A DNA stretch of 50,977 nucleotides from Achromobacter insuavis (lineage in GTDB: Bacteria; Pseudomonadota; Gammaproteobacteria; Burkholderiales; Burkholderiaceae_B): contig NZ_CADIJR010000046.1 in NCBI RefSeq assembly GCF_902859645.1, positions 1 through 50,977 on the forward strand, written 5' to 3'. A program made the position numbers and the translations under genes. Below the pieces are notes generated by a model. That model was not told the origin of the DNA, did no database searches, and was given only the letters and a program-made list of their open reading frames with translations. Shown piece by piece: positions 1-7,340 of this stretch (the stretch's first letter is position 1; every line of letters begins with the position of its first letter).

Positions 1-102
1 CGCGTCGGCGGCGCGGGCGGCGGGCGGCGCGCCCAGGGCCAGGGCGGCCAGGGCCAGCGCCAGGGTGCCGCGGACGGCGTTCAGGGGAGTGCGGACAGGC
101 AT
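1..102 (-). CDS. N-terminal fragment, probable TonB-dependent siderophore receptor
   Basis: Only the first 34 codons are in the window; the gene runs off the left edge. They encode a basic start followed by an Ala/Leu-rich hydrophobic stretch ending in Ala-Arg-Ala, which reads as a Sec signal peptide for an exported protein. A GAGG sequence lies about ten bases before the ATG. The gene sits 70 bp downstream of fecR on the same strand. In fecI-fecR clusters the next gene is normally the TonB-dependent receptor that the pair controls. The receptor call therefore rests on context only, since none of the plug or barrel domain is visible. Confidence 0.55.
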   Translation of the reverse strand, partial: MPVRTPLNAVRGTLALALAALALGAPPAARAADA

Positions 103-172
103 GGAAAAGGATCCTCGTTGCGGGCGTGAATACTGCGGTTATGCAGGGTTCCCGAACGAGAAAGAAAAAGTG

Positions 173-1147
173 CTACGGCCGGCCCGGATTTTTGGGTTCC
201 ACCACCACCCAGTAGCCGGTGTAGCGCGACACCTGTACCGGCAATGCCGCCGCCAGCGAGGCCAGGATGCGGTCGGTGTCGGCCAGCGGATAGACGCCCG
301 AGACGATCAGGTCGGCCACCCGCGGGTCGCAGCGGATCACGCCGTGGCGGTAGCGCCCGACCTGGTCGAGGAAGTCGGCCAGCCGCAGGCGGTCGGCCAC
401 CAGCTGGCCCTGCAGCCAGGCGGGCGCGGCGGCGGGGGCCGCCGGCAGCAGCCCGGCGGCGTCCGGGGTGACGCCGGCGGCCTGGCCCGCCTGCAGCCGC
501 AAGGCGGCGCCTTGCCGCGGCCGGATCTCGACCGCGCCTTCGTATACGGCCACCCGCATGCGGTCGCGCTGGATCTCGACGCTGTAGCGCGTGCCCAGCG
601 CCAGCACGCTGCCGTGGTCGGTGGCCACCGAGAAGGGGCGGCCGGCGGCCAGCGCGCCGTGGCCGGTGGCCACGTACAGCTCGCCCCGGCGCAATGCCAG
701 GCGGCGCGCGCCGGCGCTGTATTGCACGTCGACGGCGCTGTCGCTGTTGAGGGTGAAGCGGGTGCCGTCTTCCAGCACCACCTCGCGCCGTTCGCCGACG
801 GCGGTGCGGTAGTCGGCGGCGTAGACGGCCCAGGGCAGCCGGCCGGCCGCCAGGGCCGCGCCGCCGCCCATCAGGCCCCAGCCCATCAGCCGCAGCGCCT
901 TGCGCCGGCCGGCCTGGCGGCCGGACTGCGCCAGCGCCTGGGCCGAGGCCTCGGGCGACACGCCCAGCAGCCGCGCGTCCAGCCGCTGCACCTGCTGCCA
1001 GGCGCGCTCGTGGTCGGGATGGGCGTTGCGCCAGCGCTGCCAGGCGGCGCGCTCGTCGGCGGTGGCTTCGCCCGACCACATGACCACCAGCCATTCCAGG
1101 CCCTGCGCCAGGATGGGTTCGGGGATGCCCGCGGCGCCGGCCTTCAT
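173..1147 (-). CDS. fecR: FecR-family anti-sigma factor
   Basis: A 324-residue inner-membrane regulator that relays the state of an outer-membrane TonB receptor to its partner ECF sigma factor. The N-terminus (about residues 10-55) has the DUF4880-type pattern with Trp-rich helices (WLVVMWSGE, AWQRWRNAHPDHERAWQQV). A short hydrophobic segment near residues 80-100 would cross the membrane. The FecR periplasmic domain follows, recognisable from VVLEDGTRFTLNSDSAVDV and LALGTRYSVEI, with a C-terminal STN-like region. The ATG overlaps the sigma-factor stop as ATGA, so the two genes are translationally coupled. Length and order match the family. Confidence 0.93.
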   Translation of the reverse strand: MKAGAAGIPEPILAQGLEWLVVMWSGEATADERAAWQRWRNAHPDHERAWQQVQRLDARLLGVSPEASAQALAQSGRQAGRRKALRLMGWGLMGGGAALAAGRLPWAVYAADYRTAVGERREVVLEDGTRFTLNSDSAVDVQYSAGARRLALRRGELYVATGHGALAAGRPFSVATDHGSVLALGTRYSVEIQRDRMRVAVYEGAVEIRPRQGAALRLQAGQAAGVTPDAAGLLPAAPAAAPAWLQGQLVADRLRLADFLDQVGRYRHGVIRCDPRVADLIVSGVYPLADTDRILASLAAALPVQVSRYTGYWVVVEPKNPGRP

Positions 1148-1650
1148 AGCGCCGCCAGGCAGGCCTGGGCGGCGCGCAGCATATGCTTGCGCACCAGCGC
1201 CACCGAGACGCCCAGCCGCGCGGCGATCTCGGAATAGGTCAGGCCCTCGAAGCGCGACAGGATGAAGACCTGGCGGGCGCGGGCGGGCAGGGCGTCGAGC
1301 GCGGCGTCCACCGCCATCAGCGTTTCCAGCGCCAGCGCGCGGGTCTCGGCCGAGGGCATGTGGGGTTCGGGCAGTTGCGCCAGCGCGTCGAGATAGGCGG
1401 TTTCGAGGGTGCGGCGGCGGAACAGGTCGATCACCAGGCCCTTGGCGATCTGGGTCAGGAAGGCGCGCGCCTGACCGGCCTCGGGCAGGCGGCCGGACAC
1501 CATCAGGCGCTCGTAGGTGTCGTGCGACAGATCGGCGGCGTCGTGCGCGCTGCCCAGCCGCCGCCGCAGCCATCCGGCCAGCCAGCCGTGGTGGTCGCGG
1601 TAAAGCGCGCTCAGGGTGGGATGCGCCGTGGGCTGGTTGGCCGCCGTCAC
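1144..1650 (-). CDS. fecI: FecI-type ECF RNA polymerase sigma factor
   Basis: A 168-residue extracytoplasmic-function sigma factor. Region 2 contains AADLSHDTYERLM and AFLTQIAKGLVIDLFRRR, the -10 recognition helices. Region 4 contains LPARARQVFILSRFEGLTYSEIAARLGVS, the -35-binding helix-turn-helix. The start is a GTG at 1650 with a purine-rich GAGAGAG site eight bases upstream; no in-frame ATG fits better. It is first in a fecI-fecR-receptor operon, and a Fur-box-like sequence lies just upstream, so iron repression is likely. The inducing siderophore cannot be told from this fragment. Confidence 0.94.
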   Translation of the reverse strand: MTAANQPTAHPTLSALYRDHHGWLAGWLRRRLGSAHDAADLSHDTYERLMVSGRLPEAGQARAFLTQIAKGLVIDLFRRRTLETAYLDALAQLPEPHMPSAETRALALETLMAVDAALDALPARARQVFILSRFEGLTYSEIAARLGVSVALVRKHMLRAAQACLAAL

Positions 1651-1683
1651 AATGGAATCTCTCTCGCCGATGTCAAAGACCGG

Positions 1684-1702
1684 AAATGATAATCGTTGTT
1701 AA
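1684..1702 (-). promoter_or_regulatory. Fur-box-like operator upstream of fecI
   Basis: The 19 bases AAATGATAATCGTTGTTAA closely match the Fur consensus built on GATAAT/ATTATC hexamers, including an intact ATGATAATC core. It lies 34 bp upstream of the fecI GTG start, in an otherwise GC-rich gap shared with the divergent chemotaxis-receptor gene. Position and content fit iron-dependent repression of fecIR. Confidence 0.75.
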
Positions 1703-1836
1703 TTCTGTCCGGCAAGCCGGCCCGCGCGGCAAGGGGGTGTAACCCAATGAGATATTTAACTTTTCATTGCAATAAGCCGTAAACAGGGGGACAGCCGCCC
1801 GCGGCGGCCTCCTGCAAACCCCGAGTGGCCCTCCCC

Positions 1837-3462
1837 ATGTTCAAGAATCTGAGTATCCGCGCCGTCCTGACGACCGCGCTCTGTATTTTTTTCGCCCTTT
1901 TCCTGGTGACCGGCATCGCCGTCTACCAGCAGCTGACCTCCAACCGCACGTCGATCGAGGTGATGCTGGATACCAACCTGGTGCGCGCCAACGCCGTCGA
2001 CTCCGCCGGCGCCGAGTTGCTGCGCGCGCGCCTGGTGCTGCTGGCCGCGCAGACCACGCTGCTGGAAGGCAAGAGCATCGACAACCTGGCCAGCATGCAG
2101 CGCCTGGATGGCTACACCAAGAAGGCCGCCGACCTGATCCAGACGGCGCGCCAGACGCCCGAGACCTCGCCGGTGGGCAAGCCGCTGTTCGACGAGGCGC
2201 TGGCCGCCTATGAGGTCTACCAGCGCGACGCGATCACGCCGATGATCGCCGCGATCCGCGCCGGCAAGGCGCAGGACGCCAGCCGCCTGAACCTGGAGAA
2301 GGTCACGCCGCTGGGCATCGCCTTCACCCAGGCGATCCAGAAGTACGTCGATTACGCCGATGAAGTCGGCCAGCGCGTGGCGCGCGAGGCCAACACCCGC
2401 ATCAATGGCGCGATCGCTTTCCTGATCGGCCTGCTGGTGGTGGTGGCGGTGCTGGTGGTGGGCCTGTACGCGGTGTTCGCGCGTTCGGTGTTCCGGCCGC
2501 TGCACGAGGCCGGCCGCCTGTTCGACCGCATCGCCGGCGGCGACCTGACCAACCGCATCGAACAGCGCGGCAACAATGAAATCGGCGTGCTCTACGCCGC
2601 CGTCAAGCGCATGCAGGACAGCCTGGCGCGCACCGTGGCCGCCGTGCGCCAGGGCGTGGAAGAGATCCACACCGGTTCGCGCGAGATCGCGGCCGGCAAC
2701 ATCGACCTGTCCTCGCGCACCGAGCAGCAGGCCGCCTCGCTGGAGGAAACCGCCGCCAGCATGGACGAACTGTCGTCCACCGTGAAGAACAACGCCGACA
2801 GCTCGCGCAACGCCTCGCAGCTGGCGACGGCGGCGTCCAATGTGGCCACCCGCGGCGGCCAGGCGGTGGGTGATGTGGTGGGCACCATGCGCGCCATCGC
2901 CGACAGCTCCAACCGCATCGCCGACATCGTCGGCGTGATCGATGGCATCGCCTTCCAGACCAACATCCTGGCGTTGAACGCGGCGGTGGAAGCGGCCCGC
3001 GCCGGCGAGCAGGGCAAGGGCTTCGCGGTGGTGGCCAGCGAAGTGCGCGCGCTGGCGCAGCGCAGCGGCCAGGCCGCCAAGGAGATCAAGGGCCTGATCG
3101 ATGACTCGGTGCAGAAGGTCTCGATCGGTTCCGACCAGGTCGAAGCCGCCGGCGCCACCATGCAGGAGATCGTGACCTCGGTGCGCCGCGTGACGGACAT
3201 CATCAACGAGATCTCCAGCGCCTCCGAAGAGCAGTCGCAGGGCATCGAGCAGGTGAACCAGGCGGTGTCGCAGATGGACAGCGTGACGCAGCAGAACGCC
3301 GCGCTGGTCGAACAGGCCGCCGCGTCGGCCGCCTCGCTCGAAGCCCAGGCGCAACGCCTGCGCGAAGCGGTGGCGGTGTTCAAGCTGCAGACCGGCCGGG
3401 TGATCGACGCCGAGGCGCCGGCCCTGGGCCACGGCGCCGAGCCGGCGCTGCTCGGCGCCTGA
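1837..3462 (+). CDS. Methyl-accepting chemotaxis protein
   Basis: A 541-residue transmembrane chemoreceptor that would signal to CheA/CheW. It has a first membrane helix (about residues 9-31) and a periplasmic four-helix ligand domain of about 160 residues. A second helix (about 191-213) leads into a HAMP domain and a long cytoplasmic signalling coiled coil. The highly conserved hairpin tip is visible from about residue 378 ([20 protein letters not shown]). Methylation-helix Glu/Gln pairs flank it. No NWETF-type CheR tether is present at the C-terminus. I chose the ATG at 1837; a GTG at 1825 would add four residues and has no better ribosome site. The ligand is unknown. Confidence 0.95.
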   Translation: MFKNLSIRAVLTTALCIFFALFLVTGIAVYQQLTSNRTSIEVMLDTNLVRANAVDSAGAELLRARLVLLAAQTTLLEGKSIDNLASMQRLDGYTKKAADLIQTARQTPETSPVGKPLFDEALAAYEVYQRDAITPMIAAIRAGKAQDASRLNLEKVTPLGIAFTQAIQKYVDYADEVGQRVAREANTRINGAIAFLIGLLVVVAVLVVGLYAVFARSVFRPLHEAGRLFDRIAGGDLTNRIEQRGNNEIGVLYAAVKRMQDSLARTVAAVRQGVEEIHTGSREIAAGNIDLSSRTEQQAASLEETAASMDELSSTVKNNADSSRNASQLATAASNVATRGGQAVGDVVGTMRAIADSSNRIADIVGVIDGIAFQTNILALNAAVEAARAGEQGKGFAVVASEVRALAQRSGQAAKEIKGLIDDSVQKVSIGSDQVEAAGATMQEIVTSVRRVTDIINEISSASEEQSQGIEQVNQAVSQMDSVTQQNAALVEQAAASAASLEAQAQRLREAVAVFKLQTGRVIDAEAPALGHGAEPALLGA

Positions 3463-3477
3463 GCCGCCGCCGTTCCG

Positions 3478-3510
3478 GACGCGGGACGCTTGCGCGTTCC
3501 GCGTCTTGTC
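3478..3510 (+). terminator. Hairpin after chemoreceptor gene
   Basis: About 12 bp of imperfect stem (GACGCGGGACGC against GCGTTCCGCGTC with one G-T pair) and a TTGC-region loop begin 15 bp after the stop codon. The following bases are only weakly T-rich (TTGTC). It could end transcription of the chemoreceptor gene. Confidence 0.45.
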
Positions 3511-3533
3511 GATAAGGGGGCGCCGCGCCGCCG

Positions 3534-4256
3534 TCAGCCCGCCAGCGCTTCGGTCAGGTGCGCGATCAAGGCGCGGGCGCGCGCCGACAGCCGGGGCGCG
3601 CCTGTCAACGCATACAGCGTCACCGGCTCCAGTTCCCATTCCGGCAGCACCGCCACCAGCCCCGGCGCGCCGTCGCGCAGCGGCGCGATGCCGGCGCCGC
3701 GCGCGGCCAGCTGCCGCGCCATCTCGGGATCATCCACGCAATAGCGTTCGCGCGTCATGACGACGGCGCGGTCCTGCCCGCGCCGCAGCTGCCAGCGCGC
3801 GGGCGCGCCGTTGTCGTCGGCATGCACGCCAATGCAGTCGTGCGCGGCCAGGTCCGCCGGGCATTCGGGCGCGGGCCGCCGCGCCAGGTAGTCGGGGGCG
3901 GCATAGAGCCGGGCGCGCAGGGCGCCCAGGCGATGCGCCAGCCAGGATGGGTCGGTGGGCGGTTCCAGCCGGATCGTCAGATCGGGACGGTCCGGCGCCG
4001 CGGGCGCGGCCCGCGTCACGCTCAATTGGAACCGCAAGCCGGGATGGCGCGCCGCGAAGGCCGCCAGCGCGGGCGCCAGCGCCTGCCGGGTGCGGGCGTC
4101 GGGCAGGTCCACGCGCAGCAGCCCGGCATCGCGGCCCGCCGTGGCCGCCTGGCGCGGCAACGGCGACAGCGGAATGCCCAGCGCCGCGGCGGCGCGGCCG
4201 AAAGCATCGACGCTGGTGACCTTGGCGAACACTTCCATCCTGGGCAGCGGTTTCAT
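3534..4256 (-). CDS. LysR-like protein with an internally shortened DNA-binding region
   Basis: The 240 residues match LysR substrate-binding domains (ArgP/AaeR-like subgroup): FAARHPGLRFQL, LYAAPDYLARR and the closing GIAPLRDG region are recognisable. The N-terminus begins like a normal LysR helix-turn-helix (MEVFAKVTSVDAFGRAAAALGI). After about residue 35 it jumps directly into sequence equivalent to the start of the effector domain. Compared with the intact 300-residue LysR at 45254-46156, about 50-60 residues covering the wing and linker helix are missing, with the frame kept open. It lies 36 bp downstream of the mipA-like gene on the same strand. It may be a decaying gene or an effector-binding remnant; normal DNA binding seems unlikely. 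Confidence 0.7.
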   Translation of the reverse strand: MKPLPRMEVFAKVTSVDAFGRAAAALGIPLSPLPRQAATAGRDAGLLRVDLPDARTRQALAPALAAFAARHPGLRFQLSVTRAAPAAPDRPDLTIRLEPPTDPSWLAHRLGALRARLYAAPDYLARRPAPECPADLAAHDCIGVHADDNGAPARWQLRRGQDRAVVMTRERYCVDDPEMARQLAARGAGIAPLRDGAPGLVAVLPEWELEPVTLYALTGAPRLSARARALIAHLTEALAG

Positions 4257-4292
4257 GGCGCTGGTTTCCTGGGAGGGCGCGGCCGGGGCCGC

Positions 4293-5066
4293 TCAGAAGG
4301 CGTAGACCACGCCGACGCTGCCGAACAGGTTGGCGCGGCGCTCGGTCAGCGGGCTGTCGCGCGCGTCGCCCAGCAGCGTGTTCACGCCCAGCGTGGTGAT
4401 GGTGCTCCAGCTGGGGTTGATGCGGTACGACCAGCTGGTGAACAGCGCCGCCGACTTGAAGCCGGAGGACGGCGAGTAGGTCGACAGCCCGGCGCGGCTG
4501 CTGGCGGCCTGCGAGGACGTGACGCCGTACCAGGTCTGCATGGCGTCGTGGCTGGCCCACTGCGTGCTGGCGCCGACGTTGACGCGGTTGGCGCCGTCCT
4601 GCCAGGCGGCGTAGGTGGCGCGCAGTTCGAGCGTGCCGCCGTAGCCGCTGCGCGCGGCCTGGCGGTAGGCGGCCCCCAGCGAGAACGGGCCGGGCGCCCA
4701 TTCGACGAAGGCGCCGTAGGTGCCGTGGAAATCGATGTCGTCCAGGCCCTTGGTGCGGTCGGCGTCGCTGGAGTCTCGGCCCAGGCCCATGCCGACGAAC
4801 ACGCCCGCCTTCCAGTCGGGCGCCAGCGTGGTCTGCAGGCCCGCTGCCGGCAGCCCGGCGCGCGGCGAGATGAAGAAGTTGCCGGAATGGTAGTTGATCA
4901 GCGGCACCGGCAGGGCCCGGTATTCGCGCGAGCCTTCGTAGACCGGCACGTAGCCGACGCCCAGTCCGATGAAATTGGTGCCAGGTTGATCGGCCAGGGC
5001 CGGGGCGGCGGCGCAGGCCAGGGCGGCGGCCGTGGCGGCGCCAGTTGCTAACATAGCCAGCTTCAT
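4293..5066 (-). CDS. mipA: MipA/OmpV-family outer-membrane protein
   Basis: A 257-residue protein with an N-terminal signal peptide (about residues 1-25, ending Ala-Leu-Ala) and a predicted beta barrel. Landmarks of the MipA/OmpV family are the early GVGYVPVYEGS motif and the alternating aromatic strands through to the C-terminal VYAF. In E. coli MipA scaffolds a murein synthase-hydrolase complex; other OmpV relatives are porin-like and respond to osmolarity or cationic peptides. A purine-rich AAAGGAAAG site precedes the ATG. The gene is divergent from an OmpR/HK pair, which often controls such neighbours. Substrate or partner cannot be inferred. Confidence 0.88.
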   Translation of the reverse strand: MKLAMLATGAATAAALACAAAPALADQPGTNFIGLGVGYVPVYEGSREYRALPVPLINYHSGNFFISPRAGLPAAGLQTTLAPDWKAGVFVGMGLGRDSSDADRTKGLDDIDFHGTYGAFVEWAPGPFSLGAAYRQAARSGYGGTLELRATYAAWQDGANRVNVGASTQWASHDAMQTWYGVTSSQAASSRAGLSTYSPSSGFKSAALFTSWSYRINPSWSTITTLGVNTLLGDARDSPLTERRANLFGSVGVVYAF

Positions 5067-5144
5067 TGCGGGAACTTTCCTTTCTCGTGGGGCAGGTGCC
5101 CGGCGGCGGCCGGAGCGCGACAAGGCGCCATTGTCGGAGCCGGC

Positions 5145-5163
5145 TTTTAAAAATTCTTTAAAT
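5145..5163 (+). promoter_or_regulatory. 11-bp-spaced TTTAA direct repeat, candidate response-regulator box
   Basis: TTTAA occurs at 5146-5150 and again at 5157-5161, exactly 11 bp apart, in an AT-rich patch inside the GC-rich gap between mipA and the OmpR-type regulator gene. OmpR-family dimers bind head-to-tail repeats of this spacing (for example PmrA/QseB boxes). It could serve both divergent promoters. Confidence 0.45.
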
Positions 5164-5186
5164 CCAGGGCGGCACAATGCGGCGCC

Positions 5187-5876
5187 ATGGAGAGTCAGGG
5201 AGCGTTCTTGCAAGTTCTGCTGGTGGAAGACGATGCGATGCTGGGCGACGCCTTGCGCGCCAGCATGGCGCAGGCGGGCATGCGCGTGGACTGGGTGCGG
5301 GACGTGCCCGAGGCCCGGCTGGCGCTGGTCGACCATGGTTATGGCGCCGTGCTGCTCGACCTGGGGCTGCCCGGCGGCAGCGGCCTGGCCGTGCTCAAGC
5401 ATCTGCGCGGGCGCTATGACGCCACGCCGGTCCTCATCATCACCGCGCGCGACCGCCTGAGCGAGCGGGTGCAGGGGCTGGATGCGGGCGCCGACGACTA
5501 TATCGTCAAGCCGTTCCAGCTGGACGAACTGCTGGCCCGGCTGCGCGCAGTCGTGCGCCGCAGCAGCAATTCGGTGGTGTCGGTCCTGCGCTGCCGCGAC
5601 GTGCTGCTGGACCCGGTGCGCCGGGTGGTGACCCGCGCGGGCGCCGAGGTGGTGCTCAGCGCCAGCGAATACCGCACCCTGCTGGCGCTGATGGAGCGCG
5701 CCGGCCAGACCGTCAGCCGCGAGCAGCTGGAATCCGCGGTCTATGGCGGCAGCGGCACCATCGAAAGCAATACCGTGGCGGTCTACGTGCACCAATTGCG
5801 GCGCAAGCTGGGCGAGGACCTGGTCGCCACCGTGCACGGGCTGGGCTATCGCATCGCCGCGGGGGACGCGCCATGA
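5187..5876 (+). CDS. OmpR/PhoB-family response regulator (QseB/PmrA-like)
   Basis: A 229-residue transcriptional regulator. The receiver domain (about residues 8-125) has the acidic pocket E14-D15-D16, phospho-acceptor D58 (LLDLGLPGG), T86 and K108 (YIVKPF). The winged-helix DNA-binding domain follows (about 135-225), with LSASEYRTLLALM and SNTVAVYVHQLRRKLG. Its stop overlaps the kinase start in ATGA, so the two proteins are made as a pair. The annotated ATG has no ribosome site. A TTG at 5208 preceded by AGGGAG would give the more typical start MQVLLVEDD and may be the real one. Likely targets are itself and the divergent mipA-like gene. Confidence 0.94.
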   Translation: MESQGAFLQVLLVEDDAMLGDALRASMAQAGMRVDWVRDVPEARLALVDHGYGAVLLDLGLPGGSGLAVLKHLRGRYDATPVLIITARDRLSERVQGLDAGADDYIVKPFQLDELLARLRAVVRRSSNSVVSVLRCRDVLLDPVRRVVTRAGAEVVLSASEYRTLLALMERAGQTVSREQLESAVYGGSGTIESNTVAVYVHQLRRKLGEDLVATVHGLGYRIAAGDAP

Positions 5877-7234
5877 AGACGCTGCGCAAGCGCCTGACCG
5901 TCACGTTGTTGCTGACCCTGCTGCTGACCTGGGCGGCGGTGTTCCTGTGCCAGCAGCACGCCATGACCGAGGCCCGCACCGGCATCCGCGACCAGGCGCT
6001 GGTGGACTCGGCCAACCAGACCATCCTGTCGCTGCGCCGCAGCCTGCTCGAAGAACGGCCGGACGAGCGTTTCGAGCTGCCGCCGTCCAGCCATTTCCGC
6101 GGCGAGCGCGCCTCGGTGCAGATCTGGTCGCTGGCGGACCGGCGCCTGGCGCTGCGCTCGCCGGAATCGCCGGCCCAGCCGCTCAATCCGCATTTCGACG
6201 ATGGTTTCCGCGACAGCGTGATCAATGGCGAGAGCTGGCGCGTGTATTCGCTCAGCGACGCCTCCGGCCAGGTGCAGGTGCAGCTGGCCCGCGCCGACAG
6301 CGTGCTGCGGGCCGAGGCGGTGGCCGCGTTCAAGCGCGGGCTGGTCATCGTCACCGCCTTGTTCCTGCTGCTGGCGGCGGCCACCTGGATCGTGGTGCGC
6401 CAGGCCTTCCGGCCGGTCAACCAGGCCGGCGAGGCGATCCTGCGGCGCGCGCCGTTCGATCTGGCGCCCCTGCCGCTGGACCGCCTGCCGGGGGAATTGC
6501 ATCCCTACGTGCAATCCATCAATGCGCTGTTGCTGCGCCTGCAGGCCGCCATGGACCACGAGCGCCGCTTCCTGGCCGACGCCGCGCACGAACTGCGCAC
6601 GCCGCTGGCGGCGCTCAGCGCCCAGACCGAAGTGCTGCTGCAACGCATCGCCGACACGCCGGCCGCCGACGCCGCCCTGCAACTGCGCGCGGTGGCGCAG
6701 CGCACCGCGCGCCTGGCCGAGCAATTGCTGGACCAGGCCCGCATGGACGCGGCCAGCGAATCCGACGCCGGTCCCGGACCGGTGGCGCTGGACGCGCTGG
6801 TGGTGCTGCTGGTGCGCGACTGCGAGGCGGCCGCGGCGCGCAAGCGCCAGCGCATCCAGCTGGACGTGCAGGCCTGCGGCGCGCGTGGCGACATGGACAC
6901 GCTGGGGGTGCTGGTGCGCAACCTGCTCGACAACGCGCTGCGCTACACCCCCGAGGGCGGGCAGATCGCCGTGGCCTGCGGCGCGGGCGAGGGCGGCGCG
7001 GCCTGGTTGCGGGTCGCCGACGATGGCCCCGGCATCGCGCCGCGCGAACGGGCGCGGGTGTTCGACCGCTTCTATCGGGCCCCGGGCGCCAACGCCGGCG
7101 GCAGCGGCATCGGCCTGTCGCTGGTGGCGCAGATCGCCGCGCGCCATGGCGCGGTCGTGGCGTTCGCGCCAGGCCTGAACGGGCGCGGCGTGGGCTTGAC
7201 GGTCACGTTCCCCGGCAACTTCACGCCGGCCTGA
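5873..7234 (+). CDS. Sensor histidine kinase (QseC/PmrB-like)
   Basis: A 453-residue inner-membrane kinase partnered with the preceding regulator (4-bp overlap). Membrane helices at about residues 9-27 and 157-178 bracket a 130-residue periplasmic sensor. A HAMP-like stretch precedes the phospho-accepting H239 in DAAHELRTPL. The ATP-binding domain shows the N box (LVRNLLDNALRYTP), G1 (DDGPGIAP), F box (FDRFYR) and G2 (GGSGIGLSL). The domain order is that of QseC/PmrB-type kinases. The stimulus is not evident from the sensor region. Confidence 0.94.
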   Translation: MKTLRKRLTVTLLLTLLLTWAAVFLCQQHAMTEARTGIRDQALVDSANQTILSLRRSLLEERPDERFELPPSSHFRGERASVQIWSLADRRLALRSPESPAQPLNPHFDDGFRDSVINGESWRVYSLSDASGQVQVQLARADSVLRAEAVAAFKRGLVIVTALFLLLAAATWIVVRQAFRPVNQAGEAILRRAPFDLAPLPLDRLPGELHPYVQSINALLLRLQAAMDHERRFLADAAHELRTPLAALSAQTEVLLQRIADTPAADAALQLRAVAQRTARLAEQLLDQARMDAASESDAGPGPVALDALVVLLVRDCEAAAARKRQRIQLDVQACGARGDMDTLGVLVRNLLDNALRYTPEGGQIAVACGAGEGGAAWLRVADDGPGIAPRERARVFDRFYRAPGANAGGSGIGLSLVAQIAARHGAVVAFAPGLNGRGVGLTVTFPGNFTPA

Positions 7235-7251
7235 CGCTTGGCCGCCATGCA

Positions 7252-7275
7252 CCGGGCGAGGGAACCTCGCCGGCT
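7252..7275 (+). terminator. Hairpin downstream of the two-component operon
   Basis: GCGAGG and CCTCGC pair around a GAA loop, with further CGG/CCG pairing outside, 20 bp after the kinase stop. The following bases are CTGCTTCGTT. A second perfect 7-bp hairpin (CGGGCAG/CTGCCCG) sits at 7297-7314, just before the next ribosome site. Either may limit read-through. Confidence 0.35.
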
Positions 7276-7340
7276 GCTTCGTTACTCACCGGGATGCGGG
7301 CAGCTCCCTGCCCGTGGACAACGATGCGCGGAGGCGTTCC

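Noticed and set aside
1756-3639. 627-codon minus-strand frame opposite the chemoreceptor gene
   Set aside because: The plus-strand gene has complete chemoreceptor domains; the opposite frame is a compositional shadow.
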